Counted from the stretch's first letter, positions 37,241 to 47,505 are shown. The stretch is DNA of 64,000 nucleotides from JBBSBL01 sp963735885 (GCA_963735885.1 CAVTMP010000008.1:248001-312000), one strand, 5' to 3'. The notes: a model not told the origin generated them from the letters alone. Numbers and translations: made by a program.

Positions 37241-38271
37241 GCGACGTGCCGAATCCCGTCCTGGCCGAGATCGGCTACGCCGAGCCGGTCTGGATCATGA
37301 TCGTGAAGTCGCTCGTCATCTTCCTGATCGGCCTGAACCTCATCCCGGTCGTCCTGATGACCGAGCGCAAGCTCCTCGGGCGCTTCCAGGGCCGCTACGG
37401 GCCCAACCGCGTCGGCCCCTTCGGCGTGATCCAGCCGATCGCCGACATCGTCAAGCTGCTGATCAAGGAGCAGTTCCGCCCGACGACGTCGATCGGCTTC
37501 CTCTACGCCGTCGCCCCGGCCATCTCGATGCTCACCGCCATCGCGACGCTCGCGATCATCCCGTTCGGCCCGGTGGTGGACATCTGCGGCACGCCGGTCG
37601 GCCTCTACGGGCTCGACGTCTCGATCGGGATCCTCTACGCCTTCGCGTTCGGCGCGATCGCGTTCTACGGGCTCATGCTCGGCGGCTGGGCCTCGGGCTC
37701 GAAGTACTCGTTCCTCGGCTCGATGCGCGCCGCCGCGCAGCTCATCTCCTACGAGGTCGCGCAGGGCCTGGCGATCGTCGGCGTGATCATGACCGCCGGG
37801 ACGCTGTCGCTCGTGCGCATCGTCGAGCACCAGGCGGGCATGTGGTACGTCGTCCCGCAGATCGTCGGCTTCATCGTCTTCATGGTCGCGAGCTTCGCCG
37901 AGACGAACCGCGCGCCGTTCGACCTCACCGAGGCCGACGCCGAGCTCGTCGGGGGCTACAACACCGAGTACGGCGGCGGGCGCTTCGCCTCCTACTACTT
38001 CGCCGAGTACCTCAACGTGATCGTCGTCTCGGGCCTCGCGACGACGCTCTTCCTCGGCGGCTGGAACCTGCCGTTCGGGATCGACCCGCCGCAGTGGGTG
38101 GATCCCTTCGTCGTGCTGGCCAAGATGTTCGTCTTCATCCTCTTCTTCATCTGGGTCCGCGCGACGCTGCCGCGCCTGCGCTACGACCAGCTGATGTCGC
38201 TCGGCTGGAAGATCCTCCTGCCGATCGCGACGCTCAACACCCTGGTGACCGCGATCGTGGTGGTGTCCTGA
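37237..38271 (+). CDS. nuoH: NADH-quinone oxidoreductase subunit H
   Basis: 344 aa with about eight membrane helices. ERKLLGRFQGRYGPNRVGP is the ND1 signature 1, and ETNRAPFDLTEADAELVGGY is signature 2, both lining the quinone entry and proton path. The ATG overlaps the nuoG stop (ATGA), and the TGA overlaps the nuoI ATG by one base. Confidence 0.97.
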   Translation: MSDVPNPVLAEIGYAEPVWIMIVKSLVIFLIGLNLIPVVLMTERKLLGRFQGRYGPNRVGPFGVIQPIADIVKLLIKEQFRPTTSIGFLYAVAPAISMLTAIATLAIIPFGPVVDICGTPVGLYGLDVSIGILYAFAFGAIAFYGLMLGGWASGSKYSFLGSMRAAAQLISYEVAQGLAIVGVIMTAGTLSLVRIVEHQAGMWYVVPQIVGFIVFMVASFAETNRAPFDLTEADAELVGGYNTEYGGGRFASYYFAEYLNVIVVSGLATTLFLGGWNLPFGIDPPQWVDPFVVLAKMFVFILFFIWVRATLPRLRYDQLMSLGWKILLPIATLNTLVTAIVVVS

Positions 38272-38804
38272 TGGCCTGGAGCCCGGGCGACGACGTCGTC
38301 GAGGTGCAGCGCGGGCCGCGTCCCGGGCCGCTGGGCGGGGCCTACCGCGCCTTCGGCGAGACGCTGCGCGGCCTGAAGACCACGTTCGCCCGCGTGGTCG
38401 AGGGGCCGGTCACGATCCAGTACCCGGAGGAGAAGGTGCCGGTCTACCCGCGCTTCCGCGGGCGCCACAAGCTCCACCGCTTCGAGGACACCGGCCTGGA
38501 GAAGTGCGTCGGGTGCTCGCTGTGCGCCGCCGCGTGCCCGGCGGACTGCATCCGCGTGGTCGCCGCCGAGAACACGCCGGAGCACCGCGTCTCCGCCGGC
38601 GAGCGCTACGCCGCGGTGTACGAGATCAACATGTCGCGCTGCATCTTCTGCGGCTACTGCGAGGTCGCCTGCCCGTTCGACGCCATCACGATGGGGCACG
38701 ACTACGAGCTCTCCGACTACAACCGCGGGGACCTGATCTTCACCAAGGAGATGCTGCTCGCCGAGTCGCTGGAGCGAACCCCGCTCCGGTCCGAGGGCGA
38801 GTAG
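38271..38804 (+). CDS. nuoI: NADH-quinone oxidoreductase subunit I
   Basis: 177 aa. Two ferredoxin-type [4Fe-4S] motifs, CVGCSLCAAACP and CIFCGYCEVACP, form clusters N6a and N6b, which carry electrons toward N2. The N-terminal helix (GETLRGLKTTFARVVEG) anchors it to the membrane arm. It overlaps nuoH by one base. Confidence 0.97.
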   Translation: MAWSPGDDVVEVQRGPRPGPLGGAYRAFGETLRGLKTTFARVVEGPVTIQYPEEKVPVYPRFRGRHKLHRFEDTGLEKCVGCSLCAAACPADCIRVVAAENTPEHRVSAGERYAAVYEINMSRCIFCGYCEVACPFDAITMGHDYELSDYNRGDLIFTKEMLLAESLERTPLRSEGE

Positions 38805-38816
38805 CCTGCCGCCCCG

Positions 38817-39485
38817 ATGTCCGCGGTCATCTTCTTCCTCGCGGCGACCATGGCCATCGCCGGCGCGATCGGCGTCATCACCCTCCGCAACCCGTTCTAC
38901 GCGGTGCTCTCGCTCGTCGGCCACCTGCTCGCGCTGGCCGCGCTCTTCCTCCTGCTGCAGGCGCAGTTCGTCGCCGCCGCGCAGGTGGTGATCTACGCCG
39001 GGGCGGTCATGGTGCTCTACGTCTTCGTCGTCGCCTACGTCGGCGGCGACGACGCCTCGCTCGGCGAGACGACCGGCACCCTGCGGGTCCTCGCGCCGAT
39101 CTTCGCCGGCGTCCTCTTCGTCGAGCTCATCGTGGCGACGCTCGGCTCCGGCCTGAAGGCGATCGACACCCACGGCGCGAAGCTCGGCGCGGGCTACGGG
39201 TCGCCCGGCCAGATCGGCGAGCTCTTCCTCACCCGCTTCCTGCTGCCCTTCGAGCTCGCCTCGATCCTGCTGCTCGTCGCGGCGGTCGGCGCGGTCGCGC
39301 TCGCGCGGCGCCGCCGCGGCCTCGACCTCGCCGACGAGCCGGTCGACCCGGACGCCTTCCGCACGGCGCGGCCCACCTACACCGGCACGATGGCGGAGGC
39401 GGTCGGCGATCGGCGCTTCGCGGCGGAGGACGAGGAGGAGGATCGCCAGACCCCGACGCCCGCCGGCCCGGGCGGCGGCTGGTAG
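38817..39485 (+). CDS. nuoJ: NADH-quinone oxidoreductase subunit J
   Basis: 222 aa with five helices in the first ~170 residues, including VVIYAGAVMVLYVFVVAY, the TM3 that carries the pi-bulge. The C-terminal ~50 aa is a hydrophilic extension rich in Glu/Asp (AAEDEEEDRQTPTP), longer than in E. coli. It is a proton-path subunit of the membrane arm. It lies 12 bp after nuoI and 3 bp before nuoK. Confidence 0.95.
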   Translation: MSAVIFFLAATMAIAGAIGVITLRNPFYAVLSLVGHLLALAALFLLLQAQFVAAAQVVIYAGAVMVLYVFVVAYVGGDDASLGETTGTLRVLAPIFAGVLFVELIVATLGSGLKAIDTHGAKLGAGYGSPGQIGELFLTRFLLPFELASILLLVAAVGAVALARRRRGLDLADEPVDPDAFRTARPTYTGTMAEAVGDRRFAAEDEEEDRQTPTPAGPGGGW

Positions 39486-39488
39486 CGC

Positions 39489-39788
39489 ATGGACATCGGC
39501 TGGTACCTCGTCGTCTCCGCGCTCGTCTTCTGCATCGGAGCGGCCGGGGTCCTGACGAGGCGCAACCCGCTCGTCGTGCTGCTGTGCCTGGAGCTCATGC
39601 TCAACGCGGCCAACCTCGCGCTGATCGCCTTCGGGCGGATGTGGGGCAACGGCGACGGCCAGATCTTCGCCATCGTCGTGATGGTGGTGGCCGCGTGCGA
39701 GGTCACGGTCGGCCTCGGGCTCATCGTCGCGATCTACCGCCGCAACCTGCCGGTCGACGTCGACGAGCTGCGCGAGCTGCAGGGATGA
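39489..39788 (+). CDS. nuoK: NADH-quinone oxidoreductase subunit K
   Basis: 99 aa with three helices. The conserved Glu in CLELMLNAANLALIAFGRMW and the one in ACEVTVGLGLIVAIYR form the proton-translocation path. The length is exactly typical. The gap to nuoL is 4 nt. Confidence 0.96.
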   Translation: MDIGWYLVVSALVFCIGAAGVLTRRNPLVVLLCLELMLNAANLALIAFGRMWGNGDGQIFAIVVMVVAACEVTVGLGLIVAIYRRNLPVDVDELRELQG

Positions 39789-39792
39789 GGCC

Positions 39793-41805
39793 GTGAGCGG
39801 AACGACGTCCGCCTGGCTCGTCCTGGCCTGCCCGCTCGCCGGGACGATCGTCGTCGGCGCGGGCTACCGGCGCTGGCGCGGCCGCGCCGCCGGGTACGTC
39901 GGGACCCTGGCGATCGCGCTGAGCTTCGCCTTCGCGGTGGTGACCTACCTGCGGCTGGAGGACCGCCCGGAGGAGCAGCGCCAGCTCACCTCGTCGCTGT
40001 GGGACTACGCGAAGACGATCGGCGTCGACGCGCAGCTCTCGATCCTCGTCGATCCGCTCTCGGTGCTGATGATCCTGGTCGTCACCGGCGTCTCGGCGCT
40101 GATCCACCTGTACTCGACCGCGTACCTCGACGCCGACCGCGGGTACTCGCGCTTCTTCGCGTACCTCAACTTCTTCGTCTTCTCGATGCTGCTCCTCGTC
40201 CTGGCGGGGAACTTCCTCCTGCTCATCGTCGGATGGGCGTTCGTCGGCGCGGCGTCCTACCTGCTGATCTCGTTCTGGTACCGGCGCACGACCGCGACCC
40301 GGGCGGGGATCAAGGCGTTCGTGATCAACGTCGTCGGCGACGTCGGCCTCGTGCTCGGGACGTTCATCCTGCTCAAGGACACCGGGGCGGTCGACTTCCT
40401 CGCCGTCTTCCGGCGCGCGCCGGAGGTCTACGGGCACGACGACGGCGCGCTCGTCGCCGCCTGCATCCTGCTGCTCGTCGGCGCGTTCGCGAAGTCCGCC
40501 CAGATCCCGCTGCACACGTGGCTCCCGGACGCGATGGAAGGCCCGACGCCGGTCTCCGCGCTGATCCACGCGGCGACGATGGTGACCGCCGGGGTCTACC
40601 TCATCGCCCGCTGCCACCCGCTGTTCCTCCAGGCCCCGTCGGCCGGGGACGTCGGCGCCGTCGTCGGCCTCGTCACGCTGCTCGTCGCCGGCACGATCGC
40701 GCTCGCCCAGACCGACCTCAAGCGGGTCATCGCCTACTCGACGATGTCGCAGATCGGCTACATGATCATGGCCGTCTCGGCGGGGGCCTACTGGGCGGGG
40801 ATGTTCCACCTCATGACGCACGCCTTCTTCAAGGCGCTGCTGTTCATGGCCGCCGGGTCGATCATCGGGGCGATGGCCGGCGTCCAGTCGCTCGACCGGA
40901 TGTCGGGCTTCCGCAGGGCGATGCCCTTCACCTTCGCCTGCTTCGTGGTCGGCGGTCTCGCGCTGGCCGCCTTCCCGCCGCTCTCCGGCTTCTTCTCCAA
41001 GGACGACCTGCTCGGGTTCCTCGCCAGCGAGGGCGGCTGGCGCTGGATCCTCTACGCCGGCGGGTATCTCGGAGCGTTCCTCACCGCGATCTACACCTTC
41101 CGGATGATCTTCCGCGCGTTCTGGGGCGAGCCCTGCCCCGAGGCGACGGAGCTCGAGGGCGGGCACCTCCACCACGCCGAGCAGCCGGTGAACCCGGCCG
41201 ACGGATCGGTCGAGGACACCGACGTCGGCTTCCCCGGGCCGGAGCACGTCATCGCGGAGCGCGAGTGGGCGATGAAGGTCGCGATGGGGATCCTCGCGGT
41301 CCTCGCCGTGATCGCCGGCATCCTCGAGGTCCCGAACCTCACCGACGCCATCTCGACGTTCCTCGCGCCGGCCTTCGCCGACGACGGTCGCTTCGACCTC
41401 GCCGAGCCGGACTGGATCACGCTGCTCGGCTACGGGCTGTCGATCGCCGTCGCCGGCGGCGGGATCGCGCTGGCCTGGTGGATCTGGGTCAAGCGGCCCG
41501 GGACCTCCGCGCGGCTCATCGCCCGCTTCCCCGGGATCCATCGCCTGCTCGTGAACGCGTGGTACTTCGACGACGCCATCGACGTCCTCGTCGTGCGGCC
41601 CGCGCTCGCCGTCGGGCGGTTCTCGCAGCAGACCTTCGAGCGGGTCGTGGTCGACGGCGCGCTCGTCGGCGCGCCGGTCGGCGTGGTGCGGGCCTCCTCG
41701 GCCGCGGTCCGCGCGATCCAGAACGGCTTCGTGCGCTCCTACGTCGCGCTGCTCCTCCTCGGCCTCGCCGGCGTCGCCCTCTACTTCCTGGTGTCGAGCA
41801 CGTGA
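39793..41805 (+). CDS. nuoL: NADH-quinone oxidoreductase subunit L
   Basis: 670 aa, GTG start. An antiporter-like subunit with about 16 helices. The core motif KSAQIPLHTWLPDAMEGPTP, then VSALIHAATMVTAGVYLIAR, carries the key Lys and His. The C-terminal long lateral helix region is present (AWWIWVKRPGTSARLIARFP onward). It is the distal proton pump. A His/Glu loop (EGGHLHHAEQPVNPADG) of about 40 aa is inserted near residue 460. The stop overlaps nuoM (GTGA). Confidence 0.97.
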   Translation: MSGTTSAWLVLACPLAGTIVVGAGYRRWRGRAAGYVGTLAIALSFAFAVVTYLRLEDRPEEQRQLTSSLWDYAKTIGVDAQLSILVDPLSVLMILVVTGVSALIHLYSTAYLDADRGYSRFFAYLNFFVFSMLLLVLAGNFLLLIVGWAFVGAASYLLISFWYRRTTATRAGIKAFVINVVGDVGLVLGTFILLKDTGAVDFLAVFRRAPEVYGHDDGALVAACILLLVGAFAKSAQIPLHTWLPDAMEGPTPVSALIHAATMVTAGVYLIARCHPLFLQAPSAGDVGAVVGLVTLLVAGTIALAQTDLKRVIAYSTMSQIGYMIMAVSAGAYWAGMFHLMTHAFFKALLFMAAGSIIGAMAGVQSLDRMSGFRRAMPFTFACFVVGGLALAAFPPLSGFFSKDDLLGFLASEGGWRWILYAGGYLGAFLTAIYTFRMIFRAFWGEPCPEATELEGGHLHHAEQPVNPADGSVEDTDVGFPGPEHVIAEREWAMKVAMGILAVLAVIAGILEVPNLTDAISTFLAPAFADDGRFDLAEPDWITLLGYGLSIAVAGGGIALAWWIWVKRPGTSARLIARFPGIHRLLVNAWYFDDAIDVLVVRPALAVGRFSQQTFERVVVDGALVGAPVGVVRASSAAVRAIQNGFVRSYVALLLLGLAGVALYFLVSST

Positions 41806-43331
41806 CGCTCTCGATCCTCCTCTGGCTCCCGCTCGCCGTCGGCCTGCTCGCGGCGCTCACCACGGCGAAGGCCGCGCCGCGGGTGGCGCTGCTCGGCTCG
41901 CTGGTCACCCTCGGCGTGGCGATCTCGTTCCTCGCGCGGTTCGACCTCGGCGCCTCGGGGCGCCTGCAGTTCGTCACCGACCGGGTGTGGATCGCCCAGC
42001 TCGGCCTCCACTACAAGCTCGGGATCGACGGGCTGAACCTCGCGCTCGTCGTGCTCGCCGCGTTCCTCTTCGCGATCGCGCTGATCGCCGCGAACCTGCG
42101 GGACTGGGAGCGCCCGAAGCTCTTCTACTTCCACCTCGGCCTGGCCGAGACGGGCGTGCTCGGGGCCTTCCTCGCCCAGGACGTGATCCTCTTCGTCGTC
42201 TTCTTCGACCTCATGTTCATCCCGTTCTACTTCCTCTGCGGCTCGTGGGGGTCGGGCGAGCGGGTGCGGGCGACGACGAAGCTCGTGATCTACACGCTCG
42301 TCGGCTCGCTCTTCATGCTCGCCGGGGCGATCGCGCTCGGGATCACCGCCGCGGGCGACTACGGCCGTCCGGTGACGTTCGTCATCTCCGAGCTGCAGCG
42401 CCTGCCGCTGAGCCAGGACACGCAGGAGTGGATCTTCCTCTGCTTCGCCGCGGCGTTCCTCGTGAAGATGCCCGCGTTCCCCTTCCACGGCTGGATGCCG
42501 GACGCCTACCGGGCGATGCCGCTGCCGGCGCTCGCCATCTTCTCGGCGATCCTCTCGAAGGTCGCGGCCTACGGGTTCCTGCGGATCGTGCTGCCGATCA
42601 TGCCGGGCGCGAGCACCCACTTCCAGGAGCTGATGCTGCTCATCGCGCTCGCGTCGGTCCTCTACGGGTCGGTCATGGCCTTCACCACCACGGAGGCGCG
42701 GCTCGTGCTCGGCTACTCGTCGGTGGCCCAGCTCGGGTTCATCCTGCTCGGCGTCTTCGCGCTGCGCGGCGACGGCGCGCAGGGCGCGCTGCTCCAGATG
42801 CTCAACCACGCGCTCGTCGTGGTGCCGCTCATCCTCATCGTCGGCCTGCTGTCGGCCCGCTCGCGCGGGAGCGAGGACCTGCGGGACATGGGCGGCATCG
42901 CGACGCGCGCGCCGATCCTCGCCGTGCTCTTCCTCATCGTCGCGCTGGCCACGCTCGCCATGCCGGGCTCGGCGAACTTCGTCGGGGAGTTCCTCATCCT
43001 GCTCGGGGTCTTCAAGGCGAAGCTCGCGATCGCCGTGGTGGCCTTCGCCGGCGTGATCATGGCCGCCGTCTACATGCTGCGGATGTACATCCGCTCGATG
43101 CACAACCGGGTCGGGGAGCGCGTGGAGCCGCGCGACCTCCGCTGGGGGGACGCCGCCGCGCTCGTGCCGGTCGTCGTCGTCATCCTCATCCTCGCCGTCT
43201 ACCCGCAGGCGGCGCTCGAGCGCTCCCAGCGCAGCGCCGTGCGCTCGGTGGCCGCGGCGCGCGGAGCGGGGCCGGTGCCGCTGCCGAAGCCCGGCGAGGC
43301 GCCGGCCAACCTGATCGGGCGGGCGCCGTGA
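41802..43331 (+). CDS. nuoM: NADH-quinone oxidoreductase subunit M
   Basis: 509 aa, about 14 helices, GTG start. The conserved blocks are GIDGLNLALVVLAAFLFAIA, VKMPAFPFHGWMPDAYRAMP and LLQMLNHALVVVPLILIVGL. It is the middle antiporter-like proton pump. The C-terminal ~35 aa are hydrophilic (RSVAAARGAGPVPLPKPGEA). It overlaps nuoN by 4 nt. Confidence 0.97.
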   Translation: MTLSILLWLPLAVGLLAALTTAKAAPRVALLGSLVTLGVAISFLARFDLGASGRLQFVTDRVWIAQLGLHYKLGIDGLNLALVVLAAFLFAIALIAANLRDWERPKLFYFHLGLAETGVLGAFLAQDVILFVVFFDLMFIPFYFLCGSWGSGERVRATTKLVIYTLVGSLFMLAGAIALGITAAGDYGRPVTFVISELQRLPLSQDTQEWIFLCFAAAFLVKMPAFPFHGWMPDAYRAMPLPALAIFSAILSKVAAYGFLRIVLPIMPGASTHFQELMLLIALASVLYGSVMAFTTTEARLVLGYSSVAQLGFILLGVFALRGDGAQGALLQMLNHALVVVPLILIVGLLSARSRGSEDLRDMGGIATRAPILAVLFLIVALATLAMPGSANFVGEFLILLGVFKAKLAIAVVAFAGVIMAAVYMLRMYIRSMHNRVGERVEPRDLRWGDAAALVPVVVVILILAVYPQAALERSQRSAVRSVAAARGAGPVPLPKPGEAPANLIGRAP

Positions 43332-44882
43332 TCGCCGCCGCCGTGAAGGCCCCCCACATCGACTGGGCGGCGTTCTCGCCCTTCCTCGCGCTGGTCGGCG
43401 GGGGAATCGTCGTGCTCCTCGTCGGCCTCCTCGGCGCGCGCGCGATCCGCGAGCAGGTCGTGCCGCTGCTCACCGTCGCCGCCCTGCTCGCCACCGTCGG
43501 GCTGACGATCTGGCGCTGGGACGACAGCGCGTCGATCTTCTCGGGGGCGCTGCGGGTCGACGACTTCGCCCTGTTCCTCGGCCTGGTCTTCTGCACCGCC
43601 GCGCTCGCCGCGGTGCTGCTCTCCTGGCGCGAGCGCGCGCCCCGTGAGATGGGCCACGGCGAGTACCACGCGCTGCTGCTGTTCACGGTCCTCGGCATGC
43701 TCGTGCTCGTCGCGGCGACGAACACCGTGACGCTGTTCGTGGGCCTCGAGGTGCTGTCGATCAGCCTCTACGTCCTCTGCGCGGCGGAGCTGCGGACCGA
43801 GCGCTCGCTCGAGTCGGGGCTCAAGTACCTGATCATCGGCAGCGTCGGCTCGGCGACGCTCGTCTACGGCCTCGCGCTGATCTACGGCGCGACGGGCTCG
43901 ACGCAGTTCGGGGTGATCGGCCGGGTGATCGGGCGCACCGGGATCCTCGGCGACCCGCTGCTGCTCACCGGCATCGGCCTCGCGGCGGTCGGGCTGGCCT
44001 TCAAGGCGAGCGTCGCGCCCTTCCACCAGTGGACCCCGGACGTCTACGAGGGCGCGCCGACGCCGATCACGGCCTTCATGGCGGTGGCGACGAAGGCCGC
44101 CGCCTTCGGGGTGTTCCTGCGCTTCTTCGACGTCGCGGTGATCGCCGAGCAGGACGTGTGGGCGCCCGCGCTCGCCGCGCTGGCGACGATCACGATCATC
44201 GTCGGGAACGTCGGGGCGCTGGGACAGTCCTCGCTCAAGCGGATGCTCGCCTACTCGTCGGTGGCGCAGGCGGGATACATGCTCGGCGGCATCGTCGTCG
44301 GCACGCGGCTCGGCCTCGAGGCGATGGTCTTCTACCTCGCCGTGTACCTGGCGATGAACCTCGCCGCGTTCGCCGTGATCGTCGCCCGCGAGCAGGAGGG
44401 CGGCGAGGGCGACGACGTCGCGGGGCTCGCGAACCTCGGCCGCACGCGGCCGGTCCTGGCCTGGTCGATGACCATCGCGATGCTCTCGCTCGCCGGGATC
44501 CCGGCCACGGCCGGGTTCATCGGCAAGCTCTACCTGATCCAGGCGCTCGTGGCCGGCGACTACACCTGGCTCGGCGTCGTGATCGTCATCGGCTCGATGA
44601 TCTCGCTCGGCTACTACCTCCGCGTGATCGCCGCGATGTGGATGGCGCCGGCCGCGGACGACGCCGTGGTCCCGGCGGGCTCCACTCCCGGCGCCGGCCC
44701 CGGCGCGGCGCGGCCGGCGATCGCCGGCGGATCGCCCGAGGCCGACCCAGCCGCGCGCCCGCCCGGAGGTCGTCGCGGTCGCCGTCTTCTTCGCCGCCGC
44801 GAGCATCGTCTTCGGGATCGTCCCGAGTCCCCTGCTCCACCTCGCCGCGGACGCCGGCCGGGCGATCGGCGGGATCTTCTAG
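43328..44882 (+). CDS. nuoN: NADH-quinone oxidoreductase subunit N (one frame break near the end)
   Basis: About 517 aa. The antiporter-like core is clear: FKASVAPFHQWTPDVYEGAP, then TPITAFMAVATKAAAFGVFL, and LKRMLAYSSVAQAGYMLGGI. A one-base insertion in the CGCCCGCCCGG tract around 44755-44765 shifts out the last helix. In the other frame it reads EVVAVAVFFAAASIVFGIVP, then LLHLAADAGRAIGGIF and a TAG at 44880-44882. It is the last gene of the operon. The length 1555 nt is one more than a multiple of three, matching one extra base. Confidence 0.93.
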
Positions 44883-44994
44883 CCGGCGCGGCCCGCCGCC
44901 GCGAGCGCCCGCTCCTTCGTCCCGTGGGGATCCGGCCGGAGGCCGGCACCCGCGGCGCGGCGCCCTCCGCGCGCGGCGCTAGCATCGCCCGCCC

Positions 44995-46575
44995 GTGCGC
45001 TACCCGGTCGAGACCTTCACCCCCGCCGAGGCGGCGCGGCTCGCGCCGCACGTGACGAACCTCGACCGGCCGGTCTTCGCGCTCGTCAACCTCCCCGAGA
45101 CCGTCAAGGGCGCGCTGTTCGCCCGCTACTCGCGCTACCAGGGGACGCTGCGGCGCCTGTTCCTCGACGAGTTCGCCGACTCCCTGCCGCCGGGCGGGCC
45201 GGCGTGGGAGGCCGCCGAGGGTCGCCGCGCGAAGGAGCTCTACGAGCGGATCTTCCTCGGCTACGGCGATGACTCGGTGGCGCAGCTCGGCGGCGCGCAC
45301 GTCGCGTGCGAGTGGGTCTCCAACGTGGTGACGAAGGTCCTCCAGCGACCCCGGCCCGCCGCCTATCTCGAGCAGTCCACCCGCTACCTCGCCTACGACG
45401 CCCCGATGCCCGACGGCGCCTTCCGCTACTACCGCGACGAGGAGCTCGGGCCGCAGTACACGGCCACGATGGACGGCCTCTTCCGGACCTACGCGGAGGC
45501 CCTGCCGGCCGTGACCGCGTGGGCGGCGGAGACCTACCCCCGGAGCGACGACGAGCCGGAGGCCGCCCACGCCCGCGCGGTGCGGGCGAAGGCGCTCGAC
45601 CTCCTGCGCGGCCTGCTCCCCGCGGCGTCGCTCTCGCACATGGGGATCTTCGCCACCGGCCAGACCTACGAGCAGCTCGTCCTGCACCTCCTCGCCCACC
45701 CGCTCCCCGAGGCGCGGCGCTACGGCCGCATGATCCTCGAGACCGTCCAGGCGGTCATGCCGAGCTTCGTGGCGCGCGTCGAGCGACCCGAGCGCGGCGG
45801 CGAGTGGGTCGGCTTCCTCGCGGCCCGCGAGGAAGCCGGGCGCCGCTGGGCGGAGCGCCTGGACATCGCGGAGGACGAGCACGGCGGCGACGCCCCGTCG
45901 GTGCGCCTGCTGCGGGCCGAGGGGGACGAGGACGACCTCCTCGCGGCGCTGCTGTTCGAGGCCGCCGGGGTCTCCGAGACCGAGGTGCGCGCGGCGGTCG
46001 AGGCCCTCGCCGGGGACGAGCGGGCCGCGCTGCTCGCCGACCTGCTCGGCGGGCGCGCGAACCGCCGTCACCGGCCCGGGCGGGGGCTCGAGGCGCTGCG
46101 CTACCGCTTCGAGATCGTCTCCGACTACGGCGCGTTCCGCGACCTGCAGCGCCACCGGATGCTCACCGTCCAGTGGCAGGCGCTCACGCCGCACCTCGGC
46201 GCCGGCGTGCCGGAGCAGGTCGACCGCGCGGGCCAGGGCGACGCCTACCGCCGCGCGCTCGCCGCCTCGGCCACGGAGTACGCGCGGCTCGCCTCGGCCG
46301 GGCTCCGCGCGCAGGCGCCCTACGCCCTCTGCCTCTCCTACCGGATCCGCTATGTCCTCGACCTCAACGCGCGCGCCGCGATGCAGCTCGTCGAGCTGCG
46401 CTCCGGCCGCGAGGGCCACCCGTCCTACCGCGCGGTCGCGCTGGCGATGCTCGAGGAGATCGGCCGCGTGCATCCCGCGGTGGCCGAGGCGATGGTCCAC
46501 GTGGACCGCACCGCCGAGCCGCGGCTCGAGCGCATCCTCTCCGAGCTGCGCGCCCAGGCCCGCGCCGGCGGGTAG
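44995..46575 (+). CDS. two-domain FAD-dependent thymidylate synthase-like protein (ThyX-like)
   Basis: 526 aa, GTG start, with TAGCAT (44980-44985) ten bases upstream. It contains two ThyX-like halves. The first has VLQRPRPAAYLEQSTRYLAY, matching the RHR...EQSxRY signature with the central His replaced. The second has FRDLQRHRMLTVQWQAL, keeping RHR but losing the SxR part, followed by RYVLDLNARAAMQLVELRSG, which resembles the ThyX RxxxxLPxxxxT-Q-x-R C-terminal block. ThyX makes dTMP from dUMP with methylene-THF and FADH2. Whether this divided form is catalytic cannot be told from sequence. It stands alone after nuoN. Confidence 0.75.
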   Translation: MRYPVETFTPAEAARLAPHVTNLDRPVFALVNLPETVKGALFARYSRYQGTLRRLFLDEFADSLPPGGPAWEAAEGRRAKELYERIFLGYGDDSVAQLGGAHVACEWVSNVVTKVLQRPRPAAYLEQSTRYLAYDAPMPDGAFRYYRDEELGPQYTATMDGLFRTYAEALPAVTAWAAETYPRSDDEPEAAHARAVRAKALDLLRGLLPAASLSHMGIFATGQTYEQLVLHLLAHPLPEARRYGRMILETVQAVMPSFVARVERPERGGEWVGFLAAREEAGRRWAERLDIAEDEHGGDAPSVRLLRAEGDEDDLLAALLFEAAGVSETEVRAAVEALAGDERAALLADLLGGRANRRHRPGRGLEALRYRFEIVSDYGAFRDLQRHRMLTVQWQALTPHLGAGVPEQVDRAGQGDAYRRALAASATEYARLASAGLRAQAPYALCLSYRIRYVLDLNARAAMQLVELRSGREGHPSYRAVALAMLEEIGRVHPAVAEAMVHVDRTAEPRLERILSELRAQARAGG

Positions 46576-46602
46576 GCCGCCCCGGTCGGGGCGGCCCAGC
46601 GC

Positions 46603-47505
46603 GTGCCGGTCCTGCTCGTCGCGCTCGCGGCGCTCGCCGCGGCCGCGGTCGGCGTCGCGGACGAGCGGCGGCGCGGCGCGGCCGCGGACCGGCTCGCCCG
46701 GCGCATCGTCACCGTGATCCTCTTCGGGCTGCTGCCGTTCATCGTCTTCTGCAACCTCGATCGGCTCCGGCTCACCACGGCGGTGGGCGCGGGCCTCGCC
46801 TTCGGGCTGCTCGCGGCGGCGACCAGCGGCGCCGTGGCCTGGCTCGCCGGCAGCCGCGGGCTGCGCCTCCCCCGGCCGACCCTCGGCGCCGTGATGGCGG
46901 CCGCCGTCGCCGGCAACACCGGCTACCTCGGCCTCCCCGTGGCCGCGGCCCTGCTCGGGTTCGACGACCTCCCCGACGCGGTGGCCTTCGACGCGATCGT
47001 CTCGGCCACCTCGCTGTTCGTCGGCGCGTTCGCGATCGGCGCGGCGTTCGGGACCCGGGCGGCCGGCGGCCGGGCCCGCGCCGCGGCGTTCCTCACCCGC
47101 AACCCGCCCCTGCTCGCCGCCGTCGCCGGGCTGCTCGCGCCCGCGTGGCTGGTGCCGGACCCGCTGCTCGACGCCAGCCGCGTGGCGCTGCTCGCGATGG
47201 CGCCGCTCGGGTTCTTCGTCGTCGGCGTGACGCTGGCCCACGAGCGCGCGCTGCGCCTGACGCCGCCGGTCGGCCTGGCGGTCGCCGGCAAGCTCGTGGT
47301 CATGCCGGGCGTGATGCTCGGTCTCGCCGTGCTCGTGCCGGGGGTCCCCCAGGCCTACCTGCTGCAGGCCGCGATGCCGTGCGGCGTCAACACGATCCTC
47401 GTCGCCGACACCTACGGGCTCGACCGCGGCGTCGCGGCGGCGGCGATCGCCTGGTCGACCGGGCTGGTGCTCGTGGCCGTCGTCGTGGCGGGGGCGGCGG
47501 CGTAG
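46603..47505 (+). CDS. AEC-family (auxin efflux carrier-like) transporter
   Basis: 300 aa, GTG start, 27 bp after the thyX-like gene. About ten helices in two inverted halves. AAAVAGNTGYLGLPVAAALL is the crossover motif of the first half, and QAAMPCGVNTILVADTYGLD that of the second. The family exports or imports small organic acids such as malate, or auxin in plants. The substrate here is unknown. Confidence 0.88.
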   Translation: MPVLLVALAALAAAAVGVADERRRGAAADRLARRIVTVILFGLLPFIVFCNLDRLRLTTAVGAGLAFGLLAAATSGAVAWLAGSRGLRLPRPTLGAVMAAAVAGNTGYLGLPVAAALLGFDDLPDAVAFDAIVSATSLFVGAFAIGAAFGTRAAGGRARAAAFLTRNPPLLAAVAGLLAPAWLVPDPLLDASRVALLAMAPLGFFVVGVTLAHERALRLTPPVGLAVAGKLVVMPGVMLGLAVLVPGVPQAYLLQAAMPCGVNTILVADTYGLDRGVAAAAIAWSTGLVLVAVVVAGAAA

